The translations under genes and the position numbers were made by a program. The notes below the pieces were generated by a model, which did not search any database, was not told where the DNA came from, and saw only the letters and a list, made by a program, of their open reading frames with translations. Of a DNA stretch of 64,000 nt, positions 8,531 through 16,000 are shown in pieces (within the stretch, counting starts at the first letter, position 1; each line of letters opens with the position of its first letter). This DNA is from Faeciplasma sp900553675 (GTDB lineage Bacteria; Bacillota; Clostridia; Oscillospirales; Ruminococcaceae): assembly GCA_958428235.1 (NCBI GenBank), contig CAUAFG010000012.1, positions 16,009 to 80,008 on the forward strand, in the 5' to 3' direction.

Positions 8531-9085
8531 TTGGATGATGCGAGAATAATTGAACTTTTCTTGGCAGGAGACGAATCGGCTCTCAGAGAAACCGAGCTTA
8601 AATACGGCGGCGAGCTTAAAAGTCTCTCCTACAGAATAACCGGCTCGAAGGAGGACGCTGCGGAGTGCTTTAACGATACCCTGCTTAAAGCGTGGGAGAG
8701 CATTCCCGAAGCGAAGCCGAAGAATTTAAGGGCGTATCTTTGCAGGATAGCAAGAAATTGTTTGCTGAACTGCGTTAAGAAAAAGACGGCGAAAAAGCGC
8801 GGCGCTGTACATATCGCCCTTTCGGAGCTGGAGGAGTGCATTCCCGATGAAAAGGCTTACGCCAAGATTATCGACGACGACAGCCTTGCCAATGAGATAG
8901 AAAGCTGGCTTTTAAGCGTCAGCGAGGACAAGAGAGCAATTTTTATCCGCAGATACTTCCGCTTTGAAACATCACGAAGCATAGCAAAAAGTCTGGGCAT
9001 TCGCGAGGGAGCGGTCGCGGCGACGCTTTTGCGGCTGCGAACCTCTTTAAAGGAGTATCTTGCCGCTAAAGACTACATAGTTTGA
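8531..9085 (+). CDS. ECF-type sigma-70 family RNA polymerase sigma factor (module 2)
   Basis: About 184 residues with intact region 2 (LKSLSYRITGSKEDAAECFND, LRAYLCRIARNCLLNCVKK) and region 4 (KRAIFIRRYFRFETSRSIAKSLGIREGAVAATLLR). It is a paralogue of the sigma genes at 6384 and 10612. The TTG at 8531 is preferred: AAGGAGAT lies nine bases upstream, whereas the ATG at 8522 abuts that ribosome site. The anti-sigma gene follows after 19 bases. A TGTCTT box in the upstream region is a weaker ECF -10 candidate than those of modules 1 and 3. Confidence 0.84.
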   Translation: MDDARIIELFLAGDESALRETELKYGGELKSLSYRITGSKEDAAECFNDTLLKAWESIPEAKPKNLRAYLCRIARNCLLNCVKKKTAKKRGAVHIALSELEECIPDEKAYAKIIDDDSLANEIESWLLSVSEDKRAIFIRRYFRFETSRSIAKSLGIREGAVAATLLRLRTSLKEYLAAKDYIV

Positions 9086-9104
9086 CAAGACAGGAGGTTT
9101 TATT

Positions 9105-10289
9105 ATGAAGAACAGTCAAAGAATACTCGATTCAATAGGAAAACTCAGCGACAGCATGATTGAAAGTGCTTTAAGCTATGAGAGTCCCGAAAATAAAAGA
9201 GAAAAGATAAAGGATTCATCCGCCCGCCCGATGAAAAGGCTGGCTGTATCGCTTGTCGCCGCGGTTATGTGCATAGCTCTGGCGGTCACCTGCTTTGCAA
9301 ATGCGGATTTGATAAAGTCGCTGTTCCAAAGGGAGCAGGAGCTTGTAGACCCCTACGCACTTAAAGTTGACAACAGCGTGACCGTTGGCGACATCACCCT
9401 GACAATAGATAAGGTTGCATGGGGAGACGAATATTACGTTTACTATACCATTAAGAATAACAACGGAATATTCGATAAGGGTCTGACATTTGACCGGATT
9501 GCAATAAAGGAGGGCGATATCGGATTTTTCACCAACAGAGATACCGTCGGCATTATAGATGGTCCGGAGGAGCGCGGAAGCGACCCCGACTCATCCATAG
9601 CCTTAGTGGGTTACGGTCTTGAAAATCCGTCCGACACAATAAGCGCAATGTTCAGAACTGATTTGGACAGCGGAGAATTTACCTTCGCGTTTGAAAATGT
9701 CACCTCCTACGACGGCTCGGTGAAATATGCTGATGAAATCGCCTTTGAATTAGAGCTTCCCAAAATGTCCGACAAGCCGGGCATCGTTAAAAAATACAGG
9801 GATCTTATCGGCACGTTTAACCTCGAAGGCAAGGAAATGGCGTTGGAAAGCATTAGATTCACTCCGTATGGAGTTACCGTTTTCATTCGGGAATACGGCA
9901 CCGATACGGTCAATTACTTCGGTCATGATTTCTATTATTCTGCATATATCGAAGGCTTCAGCTTCGACACCAGCAAGGTACAGCTCGACCAAATGTTAAA
10001 GGATTGCTTGGTTGAAAGAGAATATTATGATACCGAGCTTAATGAGTATACAACCGAGTACGGTGGTGTTAAGGTTAGCGTTAAGGGTTATCCCGAAACA
10101 GCTACTATAAAGATTCCGATAAGAAAAGAAGATGATTTGGACCCAATGGAAAGATATGAAATCAGCCAAGATATTTATTCCCACGAAGCCGAGCTTGAAA
10201 AGTATGCCTATAAAGTCTATGCCAAGCTTGCCGACGGCTGTACCGCAGAGATTATTACCCGCACACAGAACGCATACGTGGGAAGTTAA
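9105..10289 (+). CDS. Membrane-anchored anti-sigma factor (module 2), cut short by an in-frame stop
   Basis: Same design as the module 1 and 3 partners: cytoplasmic head (1-45), one membrane segment (about 46-66) and an external beta-rich domain beginning VDNSVTVGDITLTIDKV. The frame ends at TAA 10287-10289 after 394 residues. The same frame then continues without shift for 49 more codons to TAA 10437-10439, and that tail matches the ends of the two paralogues (for example FSTPVYEEEILEIY against FSSPIYVDDIVRVY). The intact gene would be about 444 residues, like its 452- and 448-residue relatives. The stop therefore looks like a recent nonsense mutation, phase-type variation, readthrough or a sequencing error. 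Confidence 0.75.
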   Translation: MKNSQRILDSIGKLSDSMIESALSYESPENKREKIKDSSARPMKRLAVSLVAAVMCIALAVTCFANADLIKSLFQREQELVDPYALKVDNSVTVGDITLTIDKVAWGDEYYVYYTIKNNNGIFDKGLTFDRIAIKEGDIGFFTNRDTVGIIDGPEERGSDPDSSIALVGYGLENPSDTISAMFRTDLDSGEFTFAFENVTSYDGSVKYADEIAFELELPKMSDKPGIVKKYRDLIGTFNLEGKEMALESIRFTPYGVTVFIREYGTDTVNYFGHDFYYSAYIEGFSFDTSKVQLDQMLKDCLVEREYYDTELNEYTTEYGGVKVSVKGYPETATIKIPIRKEDDLDPMERYEISQDIYSHEAELEKYAYKVYAKLADGCTAEIITRTQNAYVGS

Positions 10290-10439
10290 AGATTCGACGA
10301 CGGCACTATTGACTGCCATATTAAATCCCTTGTCGAGCTTAAATTCTCAACCCCCGTCTACGAGGAAGAAATCTTAGAAATCTACCTGCTGAGAGAATTC
10401 GACGGCGCAAGAGTTACGATATACGAAAAGCCGGAATAA
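10290..10439 (+). pseudogene. In-frame 3' tail of the module 2 anti-sigma gene, beyond the stop
   Basis: These 150 bases stay in the frame of the gene starting at 9105 and encode 49 residues (RFDDGTIDCHIKSLVELKF onward) homologous to the C-terminal 50 residues of both neighbouring anti-sigma proteins. No start codon or ribosome site precedes it, so it is made only by readthrough or not at all. Confidence 0.75.
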
Positions 10440-10456
10440 CCCATTAAAACCAAAAA

Positions 10457-10488
10457 AGTACTGTCGCATATCGCGGCAGTACTTTTTG
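10457..10488 (+). terminator. Rho-independent terminator after module 2
   Basis: AGTACTG (10458-10464) pairs with CAGTACT (10477-10483), then a T run. It sits immediately before the module 3 promoter, so each module is its own transcription unit. Confidence 0.75.
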
Positions 10489-10517
10489 TTGACGAATTAC
10501 GGCTTTCGGGCTACAAT
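10489..10517 (+). promoter_or_regulatory. Vegetative promoter of ECF module 3
   Basis: TTGACG (10489-10494), 17-base spacer, TACAAT (10512-10517). It partly overlaps the end of the module 2 terminator region. Confidence 0.6.
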
Positions 10518-10540
10518 AATATAAAAAACTTTTCCCAAGC

Positions 10541-10569
10541 TGCACTTTTCGGGGCAGATTTCACGTCTT
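10541..10569 (+). promoter_or_regulatory. Candidate ECF-sigma promoter of module 3
   Basis: TGCACT (10541-10546), 17-base spacer, CGTCTT (10564-10569), then AATAGGTGA as at module 1. ACGTCT and AGACGT flank the AATAGGTG segment and could form a small hairpin in the transcript. Confidence 0.45.
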
Positions 10570-10611
10570 AATAGGTGAGACGTCTTGAAAAAAGATAAAG
10601 GTGGTGGCGAT

Positions 10612-11169
10612 TTGGAGGGCGAAAAAATTATAGAGCTATATTGCCAAGGCTCAGAGTCGGCAATAATCGAAAGCGAGAAAAAGTACGGCGCAGCCATCAA
10701 GCGGCTGTCGTTCGGGATAACCGATTCCATGGAGGACGCGGCGGAGTGCCTTAACGATACTCTTATGACCGCATGGAAGACTGTTGCAACCGTTAAGCCT
10801 GATAACTTAGGCTCGTATTTATTCAAAATTGCAAGAAATCTGTCCTTGGATATGCTTAGAAAACAGAACACCGCAAAGCGGCAGGAGAATATGGCTGTTG
10901 CACTTTCCGAGCTTGAGGATTGCATACCCGATAAAAGCGTTTGCGCTCAGGCTGTCGAGGGAAATGAGCTGAGCGAGGTTATCGACGAATGGCTTGCTTC
11001 TATTGATAAGGATAAAAGGCAGATTTTCATGAGAAGGTACTTTCTCATGGAACCGGTTGAGGTGCTGTCTAAAAAGCTGGGAGTCAAGAAAAATACCGCC
11101 GCCTCGATATTAAGAAGACTTAGAAAATATCTAAAGAAATATCTCGAAGAAAAAGGCTATAGCATATAA
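10612..11169 (+). CDS. ECF-type sigma-70 family RNA polymerase sigma factor (module 3)
   Basis: About 185 residues, with region 2 (IKRLSFGITDSMEDAAECLND, LGSYLFKIARNLSLDMLRK) and region 4 (KRQIFMRRYFLMEPVEVLSKKLGVKKNTAASILRR). Paralogous to the sigma genes of modules 1 and 2 but more diverged in the HTH, which suggests a distinct -35 preference. TTG at 10612 is favoured because AAAGGTGG (10598-10605) precedes it and the alignment with the paralogues begins there; another TTG at 10585 has no ribosome site. The anti-sigma gene follows after 35 bases. Confidence 0.84.
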   Translation: MEGEKIIELYCQGSESAIIESEKKYGAAIKRLSFGITDSMEDAAECLNDTLMTAWKTVATVKPDNLGSYLFKIARNLSLDMLRKQNTAKRQENMAVALSELEDCIPDKSVCAQAVEGNELSEVIDEWLASIDKDKRQIFMRRYFLMEPVEVLSKKLGVKKNTAASILRRLRKYLKKYLEEKGYSI

Positions 11170-11204
11170 ACGCCTTGCGGAGATATTTCGGAAAGGAATG
11201 GCTT

Positions 11205-12551
11205 ATGAACAAATCTGAATCCGATAAGCTGCTCAACGCCATAGGCGGGGTAAACGACCGCTGGGTGAAAGAGCTTATGGAAGAGCCTGATGTTAAGGCT
11301 TCGCACAAGGTCAAGCCGATAGTAAAAAGAATCATTATAGCAGCAGCCGCAGCTTTGCTGTCGATATCGCTTGTTATAACGGTTGCCGCAAACAGCGACG
11401 CTATTATCGCGGCGATATTTGAGAGACGGCAGAACCTTGTTGACAATAAAATAGGACATATAGACGAATCGGTGACCGAGGGGAATATTACGCTGACGAT
11501 GGATAGCGTTAAGATTGACAGTCTCTTTTATGATGATAATGAATTTCACGGTGATTTCACGGTGAGCTTCCACAATGAGGATGGCATTTTTGAAAATGGT
11601 CTTAAATACGGCGGATATAAGATGCAGCATATATTAAACGTAGACAGCAGCGGTAATTTGTCGGGACCTATGGAAATTGACGGAGACGGACGTAAATGGT
11701 ATACTCTGCATGGCAATAAACCGCAAGAGTTTGATGCGTTTTATCCCGCTTTAAATTACATCAACTTCGGTCTTGACAATCCATCGGATACTATCACCCT
11801 GGAAAGCACTACGGCGCTTGGAATGTATGGCGTTAACCGCATAATCTTTTATGATCTGACTTCGGCAGACGGCTCAATTAAATATGCCGATGAGCTTTGC
11901 GTCGAGTTTACCGTAACCAAGGAGGAAGCACAACCGCTTCGGCAGCTTCATTACAGCCCGGATATTACATTTGAAATAGAGGGCGTAACCTTTGAAATAG
12001 ACGAGATATATGTCGAACCGGACAATATGTCAATTCATTTTACAAATTCAAATGCTGATAGGGTTAACATTGCAGGGGTTGACTGCTATGCAATCAATTA
12101 CCTTACAAAGCTTGCCAACAGTGATGAATACTTTGCAAAGGACAAGGAAATTCTGGAGCTTGACGCGGCGGCATCCAAGCAGGGTGAAACCTTTGAGGAA
12201 CAGATTGAAAATCTCACCGCATGGATGATGAGCGACGAGCGTGTTAAGCTTGAAGGCGAGCTTGGAGCGATGTCGGAACCGACTGAGGATAAGAATATAT
12301 TGAATGAGTGCTATGAGATACTTGTTGAAATCAAGCCGGAATCAGGGGCTGAAATTTCTTCCGTTAATACCAGCTACAGCGGCAGCGGCGCCACAGTAGG
12401 CGAAGTGATTGCAACCATGAAGGCGCAGTTCTACTCACCAATATACGTAGACGATATCGTAAGAGTATACGCCCGCAAAATCGGCGACCCGACCAAGGAA
12501 ATAACCATTTGGGTTCCCGCAGATGACAAGGGCTTAGACACTTTCAGATAA
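11205..12551 (+). CDS. Membrane-anchored anti-sigma factor, DUF4179-like (module 3)
   Basis: About 448 residues: cytoplasmic head, a single membrane segment (SISLVITVAANS) and a long external domain with the same beta-rich blocks as the module 1 protein, including ERRQ-LVDNKIGHIDES and the C-terminal SPIYVDDIVRVYA block. The ATG at 11205 follows AAAGGAATGG; an in-frame TTG at 11175 lacks such a site. It should restrain the sigma factor encoded just upstream. Similarity to module 1 across the whole length points to tandem duplication of the pair, with module 2 an older copy. Confidence 0.76.
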   Translation: MNKSESDKLLNAIGGVNDRWVKELMEEPDVKASHKVKPIVKRIIIAAAAALLSISLVITVAANSDAIIAAIFERRQNLVDNKIGHIDESVTEGNITLTMDSVKIDSLFYDDNEFHGDFTVSFHNEDGIFENGLKYGGYKMQHILNVDSSGNLSGPMEIDGDGRKWYTLHGNKPQEFDAFYPALNYINFGLDNPSDTITLESTTALGMYGVNRIIFYDLTSADGSIKYADELCVEFTVTKEEAQPLRQLHYSPDITFEIEGVTFEIDEIYVEPDNMSIHFTNSNADRVNIAGVDCYAINYLTKLANSDEYFAKDKEILELDAAASKQGETFEEQIENLTAWMMSDERVKLEGELGAMSEPTEDKNILNECYEILVEIKPESGAEISSVNTSYSGSGATVGEVIATMKAQFYSPIYVDDIVRVYARKIGDPTKEITIWVPADDKGLDTFR

Positions 12552-12570
12552 ACTCCGTATAAAGATATAT

Positions 12571-12617
12571 AACGAAAAAATCCAGCCGTGAGCAAATCTC
12601 GGCTGGATTTTTTCGTT
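12571..12617. terminator. Strong bidirectional terminator
   Basis: Eighteen-base perfect stem (12571-12588 with 12600-12617) around an 11-base loop, A-rich on the left arm and T-rich on the right. It can end both the rightward module 3 transcript and the leftward transcript of the gene at 12670-12936. Confidence 0.85.
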
Positions 12618-12669
12618 ATATGGGATTGTCTAAGAGGCTTTATGAAACGGTGTGCTTATCTCTGCGAAA

Positions 12670-12936
12670 TCATGAAACAGAATGCTTAACTCTGTCTTCA
12701 ACCTCGGCGCGCTTTGCGTTGTTGAAGCGGTCAAGGGTTCCTACAAGATATCCGGTGATTCTGCGGATTCTTTCAAAGTTTGCCGGAGCAAAGTGATATT
12801 CAATGTCGACATAGTCGCCGTCGAGCCGAAGATTCATTTCTTCGATCTGCCTGCCCTTGTGAATGCTCTCCGCGCGGCTTACATATGCGTTGATTTCTTC
12901 TTGTGATAAAGTTCCGTTTGTAACGTTTACTCTCAT
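12670..12936 (-). CDS. Small protein resembling the C-terminal end of anaerobic ribonucleotide reductase NrdD
   Basis: 88 residues. The C-terminal stretch RRITGYLVGTLDRFNNAKRAE plus DRVKH follows the pattern R-x-TGY-x6-N-x2-K-x2-E-x-DR seen near the end of NrdD proteins. It lacks cysteines and the glycyl-radical segment, so it cannot be a reductase by itself. The N-terminal half (NVTNGTLSQEEINAYVSRAE) looks soluble and helical. AAAGGAAG lies seven bases before the ATG. It is monocistronic, with its own promoter and terminator. Function unknown; a relation to nucleotide reduction is a guess from the motif. Confidence 0.7.
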   Translation of the reverse strand: MRVNVTNGTLSQEEINAYVSRAESIHKGRQIEEMNLRLDGDYVDIEYHFAPANFERIRRITGYLVGTLDRFNNAKRAEVEDRVKHSVS

Positions 12937-12996
12937 AATAATAACTTCCTTTCGATATTAAACATATAAATAAATCAATGACTTGTGTTATATAAG

Positions 12997-13027
12997 TGAT
13001 AATATCACAACATATTGTATTTGTCAA
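12997..13027 (-). promoter_or_regulatory. Promoter and palindromes upstream of the NrdD-tail-like gene
   Basis: On the minus strand TTGACA (13022-13027), 17-base spacer and TATTAT (12999-13004). A 13-base palindrome GTGATAATATCAC (12997-13009, plus strand) covers the -10, and ACAATATGTTGT (minus strand) lies in the spacer. The two palindromes overlapping the promoter suggest repression; the second resembles an NrdR box but is short of proof. Confidence 0.55.
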
Positions 13028-13058
13028 TAGCTTTTTTAAAAATTTTTAAGAATATTTC

Positions 13059-14207
13059 TTAAAAGCTGTCGTTTACCCTAACGTTGTCCGGTTCGGCGCT
13101 TCCTGCCGTGGAGAAGTCCTTGAAGGAAATGTTCATATCGACATTTCCTGTAATGCCGGGAACGCTGCCCTTAGAGGAGTACTGCCACATTGCAAAATCG
13201 TAGAAATATGATGGGACGTCGTTGTATTCGGCAAGCCAGATATCAATGCCGTTGAGCCTTGAAAGGTCGTATTTCCACACGGCGGTTTTTTTGTTGGTGT
13301 AAATTCCGGGGACATATCCGGCGTATCTTATTCTTTCGGCGAAAACAAGAGCGTTGTTTGTAAGATCGTCGGGCTGTATGTAAGCGGTTCTGGGGGTGTC
13401 GCCGTCCTTGTCGATAACAACCTCCCAGTCGTAGAATACGGGGTATTCAAGCTCACAGCCGTCCAGCAGCTCTATGCAGAACTCCGCTTCCTCCAAGGCT
13501 TCGTCAACGGTAAGTGCCTGCGAGAAGAAGTATACTCCCACCTGAAGCCCCGCCGCCTTTGCGCCTTCAAGGTTGCGCTTAAAGTTGGCGTCCTCGTTTA
13601 CGGAGCCGGTGACATATCCGCGGAATCCGCAGCGGATTATAACGTAGTCAACGCCCGAAGCCTTAACCTCGTCCCAGTTGATGTCGCCCTGATAAACCGA
13701 AACGTCTATTCCGCGGTAGGTTTTAACGCTGTCGTCGGCGTAGGAGACAACTGCGGTGTCGGGGTCTTTGATAAACTTTTCGGGGTCGTAATTGTTTTTG
13801 GGGACGCTTGCCAAAGCCGGCATCCATATCGGACCGTAGGCAGAGTCGTTTAAAAGAAAGCTGTCCGGCGAAAGCTCGTGCGAGTACTCGTTTGATGGGT
13901 CAATCGCGGTGAATTTCGGCACCTCTATCTCCTTTATGACCTCAACCGTCTCCACCGTGGGGACGATTGTTCCCTGCTCGTGATACCAGCCGAACGCCAG
14001 CACTCCTATTGTAACCGCAAGAACTATAATTACTCCGCAGAGTATTGCGGTGATGGTTTTGTAGCCCCTTATAAGCTCGCCCGAACGCTTTTCAGCCGTT
14101 TTGCGATACATCTCGGTTACTTCTTCCAAGACCGCAGCGTGGGTTGAAGTTTCATCGGGTATGCTAAGCTCCTGCTTTTCGGAAGCCTGATTTAAGATAT
14201 CTGCCAT
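13059..14207 (-). CDS. GH25 lysozyme (muramidase) with N-terminal membrane anchor
   Basis: 382 residues: cytoplasmic start, one membrane segment at about 50-74, a linker, then a GH25 domain from about residue 165 (GIDVSVYQGDINWDEV with the family's first catalytic Asp; YPVFYDWEVV with the DxE pair; GIYTNKKTAVW; WLAEYNDVPSYFYDFAMWQY). It hydrolyses the MurNAc-GlcNAc bond of peptidoglycan on the outer face of the membrane, in wall turnover or division. GAAAGGA precedes the ATG. No cell-wall binding repeats are seen, so anchoring is by the N-terminal helix. Confidence 0.88.
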   Translation of the reverse strand: MADILNQASEKQELSIPDETSTHAAVLEEVTEMYRKTAEKRSGELIRGYKTITAILCGVIIVLAVTIGVLAFGWYHEQGTIVPTVETVEVIKEIEVPKFTAIDPSNEYSHELSPDSFLLNDSAYGPIWMPALASVPKNNYDPEKFIKDPDTAVVSYADDSVKTYRGIDVSVYQGDINWDEVKASGVDYVIIRCGFRGYVTGSVNEDANFKRNLEGAKAAGLQVGVYFFSQALTVDEALEEAEFCIELLDGCELEYPVFYDWEVVIDKDGDTPRTAYIQPDDLTNNALVFAERIRYAGYVPGIYTNKKTAVWKYDLSRLNGIDIWLAEYNDVPSYFYDFAMWQYSSKGSVPGITGNVDMNISFKDFSTAGSAEPDNVRVNDSF

Positions 14208-14260
14208 AATATGTATTCCTTTCGTGACAACGCGGGGGTTGATTTCGACGTATTACTACA

Positions 14261-14289
14261 ATTTTAGCATATATTCCTCTGGTTGTAAA
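14261..14289 (-). promoter_or_regulatory. Promoter of the GH25 gene
   Basis: Minus strand TTTACA (14284-14289), 17-base spacer with TGC, TAAAAT (14261-14266). The rest of the roughly 300-base divergent gap holds the rightward promoter at 14442. Confidence 0.6.
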
Positions 14290-14441
14290 GCATAAAATTT
14301 TCGCAAAGCCTATCAAATTATAGAAAATATAATATTGTACCGTGATTTGAATTTTTTATAGTTACTTTGGTTATATTTTTGCGTTTTTCGGCTTGAAAAT
14401 AGTGCATAAAGGAGTAATTTTGCAGGAAATGAAAAAACAAC

Positions 14442-14470
14442 TTGCATTTTTGTGGCGTTGGTAATATAAT
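14442..14470 (+). promoter_or_regulatory. Promoter of the aspartate aminotransferase gene
   Basis: TTGCAT (14442-14447), 17-base spacer, TATAAT (14465-14470). Confidence 0.65.
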
Positions 14471-14513
14471 ATATTAACGAATGTATTATGCGATAAAATC
14501 GGAGGGCTTTAAA

Positions 14514-15788
14514 GTGAATATCTTGGATTTCTCACAGGAACAGCTTGCCGCGCTTTATAATAAGGAAACGGCAAAGCTTGCAGAATATAAGGCAAAGGGC
14601 TTAAAGCTTGATATGTCAAGAGGAAAGCCCGGACCTGAGCAGCTTGATCTTACAAACGATATGCTGACCCACTGCTTAGACGGCGACCATATCTCCGAAA
14701 CCGGCGTAGACTGCCGCAACTACGGCGTGCTGGACGGCATTTACGAGGCTAAGCGTTTGTTTATGCCGATGATAGGAGTAGGAAGATATGAAATAATCAT
14801 CGGCGGAAATTCAAGCCTTCAGCTTATGTACGATACCATCGCGCGCGCAATGCTTTTAGGAGTAAAGGGAAGTCCCAAGCCGTGGTGCAAGTGCGATAAA
14901 GTAAAGTGGCTTTGCCCGGCCCCCGGATACGACAGGCATTTTGCCATCTGCGAAGCCTTTGGCATGGAGATGATAACCATTCCCATGCACGAAGACGGTC
15001 CCGATATGGACATGATAGAGAGACTTGTCTCTGAAGACGAGGACATAAAGGGAATCTGGTGCGTTCCGAGATACGCAAATCCCACCGGCGTGGTTTATTC
15101 CGACGAGGTTATTAAAAGATTTGCAAACCTGAATCCCAAAGCCCCCGATTTCAGAATATACTGGGACGATGCCTACTGCGTCCACGATCTTACCGACGAG
15201 CGCGCGAACATCTTAAATATTTTGGAAGAGTGCAAAAAGTCCGGCAAGCAGGATATGCCGCTTATCTTTGCTTCCACCTCTAAGATATCCTTCCCGGGCG
15301 GAGGAATCGCGGCGATAGGCGCAAGCGAGGAAAACATAGAATTTATGAAGGATCAGATGTCCTTCCAGATTATAGGATATGATAAGCTGAATCAGCTCCG
15401 CCATGCAAGATTCTTCAAGGACTTCGACGGTATTCTGGAGCATATGAAAAAGCACCGCGCAATAATCAAGCCCAAGTTTGATATAGTGCTTGAAACCCTT
15501 GAAAGAGAGCTTAAGCCCTACTCGATAGGTCAGTGGAGCAACCCCAAGGGCGGCTATTTCGTCTCCTTCAACGGTCCTAAGGGTACGGCAAAGAGGACGG
15601 TTGAGCTCTGCCGCAACGCAGGCGTAACGCTTACCAAGGCGGGAGCTGCTTTCCCCTACGGCATAGACCCCGACGATTCAAATATACGAATCGCGCCGAC
15701 ATACCCCTCGCTTATCGAGCTTGAAGCTGCAATAAACATATTCTGCACCGCGGCAAAGGTCGCCGCGTGCGAGGTTCTTATGAAATAA
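14514..15788 (+). CDS. Aspartate aminotransferase, MocR-like subgroup (PLP-dependent)
   Basis: About 424 residues. The opening LDMSRGKPGPEQLDLTNDML and the layout match the aspartate aminotransferase group typified by the corynebacterial enzyme rather than classical AspC. Visible sites: GGNSSLQLMYD, CPAPGYDRHF, VPRYANPTGVVY (Asn for PLP), YWDDAYCVHDL and the Schiff-base Lys in STSKISFPGGG, then NIRIAPTYPS with the carboxylate-binding Arg. It should interconvert aspartate/2-oxoglutarate and oxaloacetate/glutamate. The GTG at 14514 is chosen because GGAGGG (14501-14506) precedes it by seven bases; an ATG at 14481 has no ribosome site. Confidence 0.86.
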   Translation: MNILDFSQEQLAALYNKETAKLAEYKAKGLKLDMSRGKPGPEQLDLTNDMLTHCLDGDHISETGVDCRNYGVLDGIYEAKRLFMPMIGVGRYEIIIGGNSSLQLMYDTIARAMLLGVKGSPKPWCKCDKVKWLCPAPGYDRHFAICEAFGMEMITIPMHEDGPDMDMIERLVSEDEDIKGIWCVPRYANPTGVVYSDEVIKRFANLNPKAPDFRIYWDDAYCVHDLTDERANILNILEECKKSGKQDMPLIFASTSKISFPGGGIAAIGASEENIEFMKDQMSFQIIGYDKLNQLRHARFFKDFDGILEHMKKHRAIIKPKFDIVLETLERELKPYSIGQWSNPKGGYFVSFNGPKGTAKRTVELCRNAGVTLTKAGAAFPYGIDPDDSNIRIAPTYPSLIELEAAINIFCTAAKVAACEVLMK

Positions 15789-15795
15789 CATAATC

Positions 15796-15835
15796 GGCTC
15801 CCGAACGGAATTATCGCCGTCGGGAGCCTGTTTTT
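15796..15835 (+). terminator. Terminator after the aspartate aminotransferase
   Basis: GGCTCCCG (15796-15803) pairs with CGGGAGCC (15821-15828), followed by TGTTTTT. Confidence 0.8.
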
Positions 15836-16000
15836 ACCTTTTCTATACGGTTATTAAGATTATCTTAATTATCTTAATGTTTTTTTAAGGATTTCTTAAT
15901 AAAAACCATATTGTCTCTTAAACTTTTTCCTCCTATACTTTAGGCAGTAAATCTTTTCGCTTTCATAGCGGATTTGTCAAAAGTACGGAGGGGATTTTTT

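Noticed and set aside
9105..10289. Frameshift as the cause of the short module 2 anti-sigma protein
   Set aside because: The homologous tail lies in the same frame as the gene, so a base change to TAA, not an insertion or deletion, explains it.
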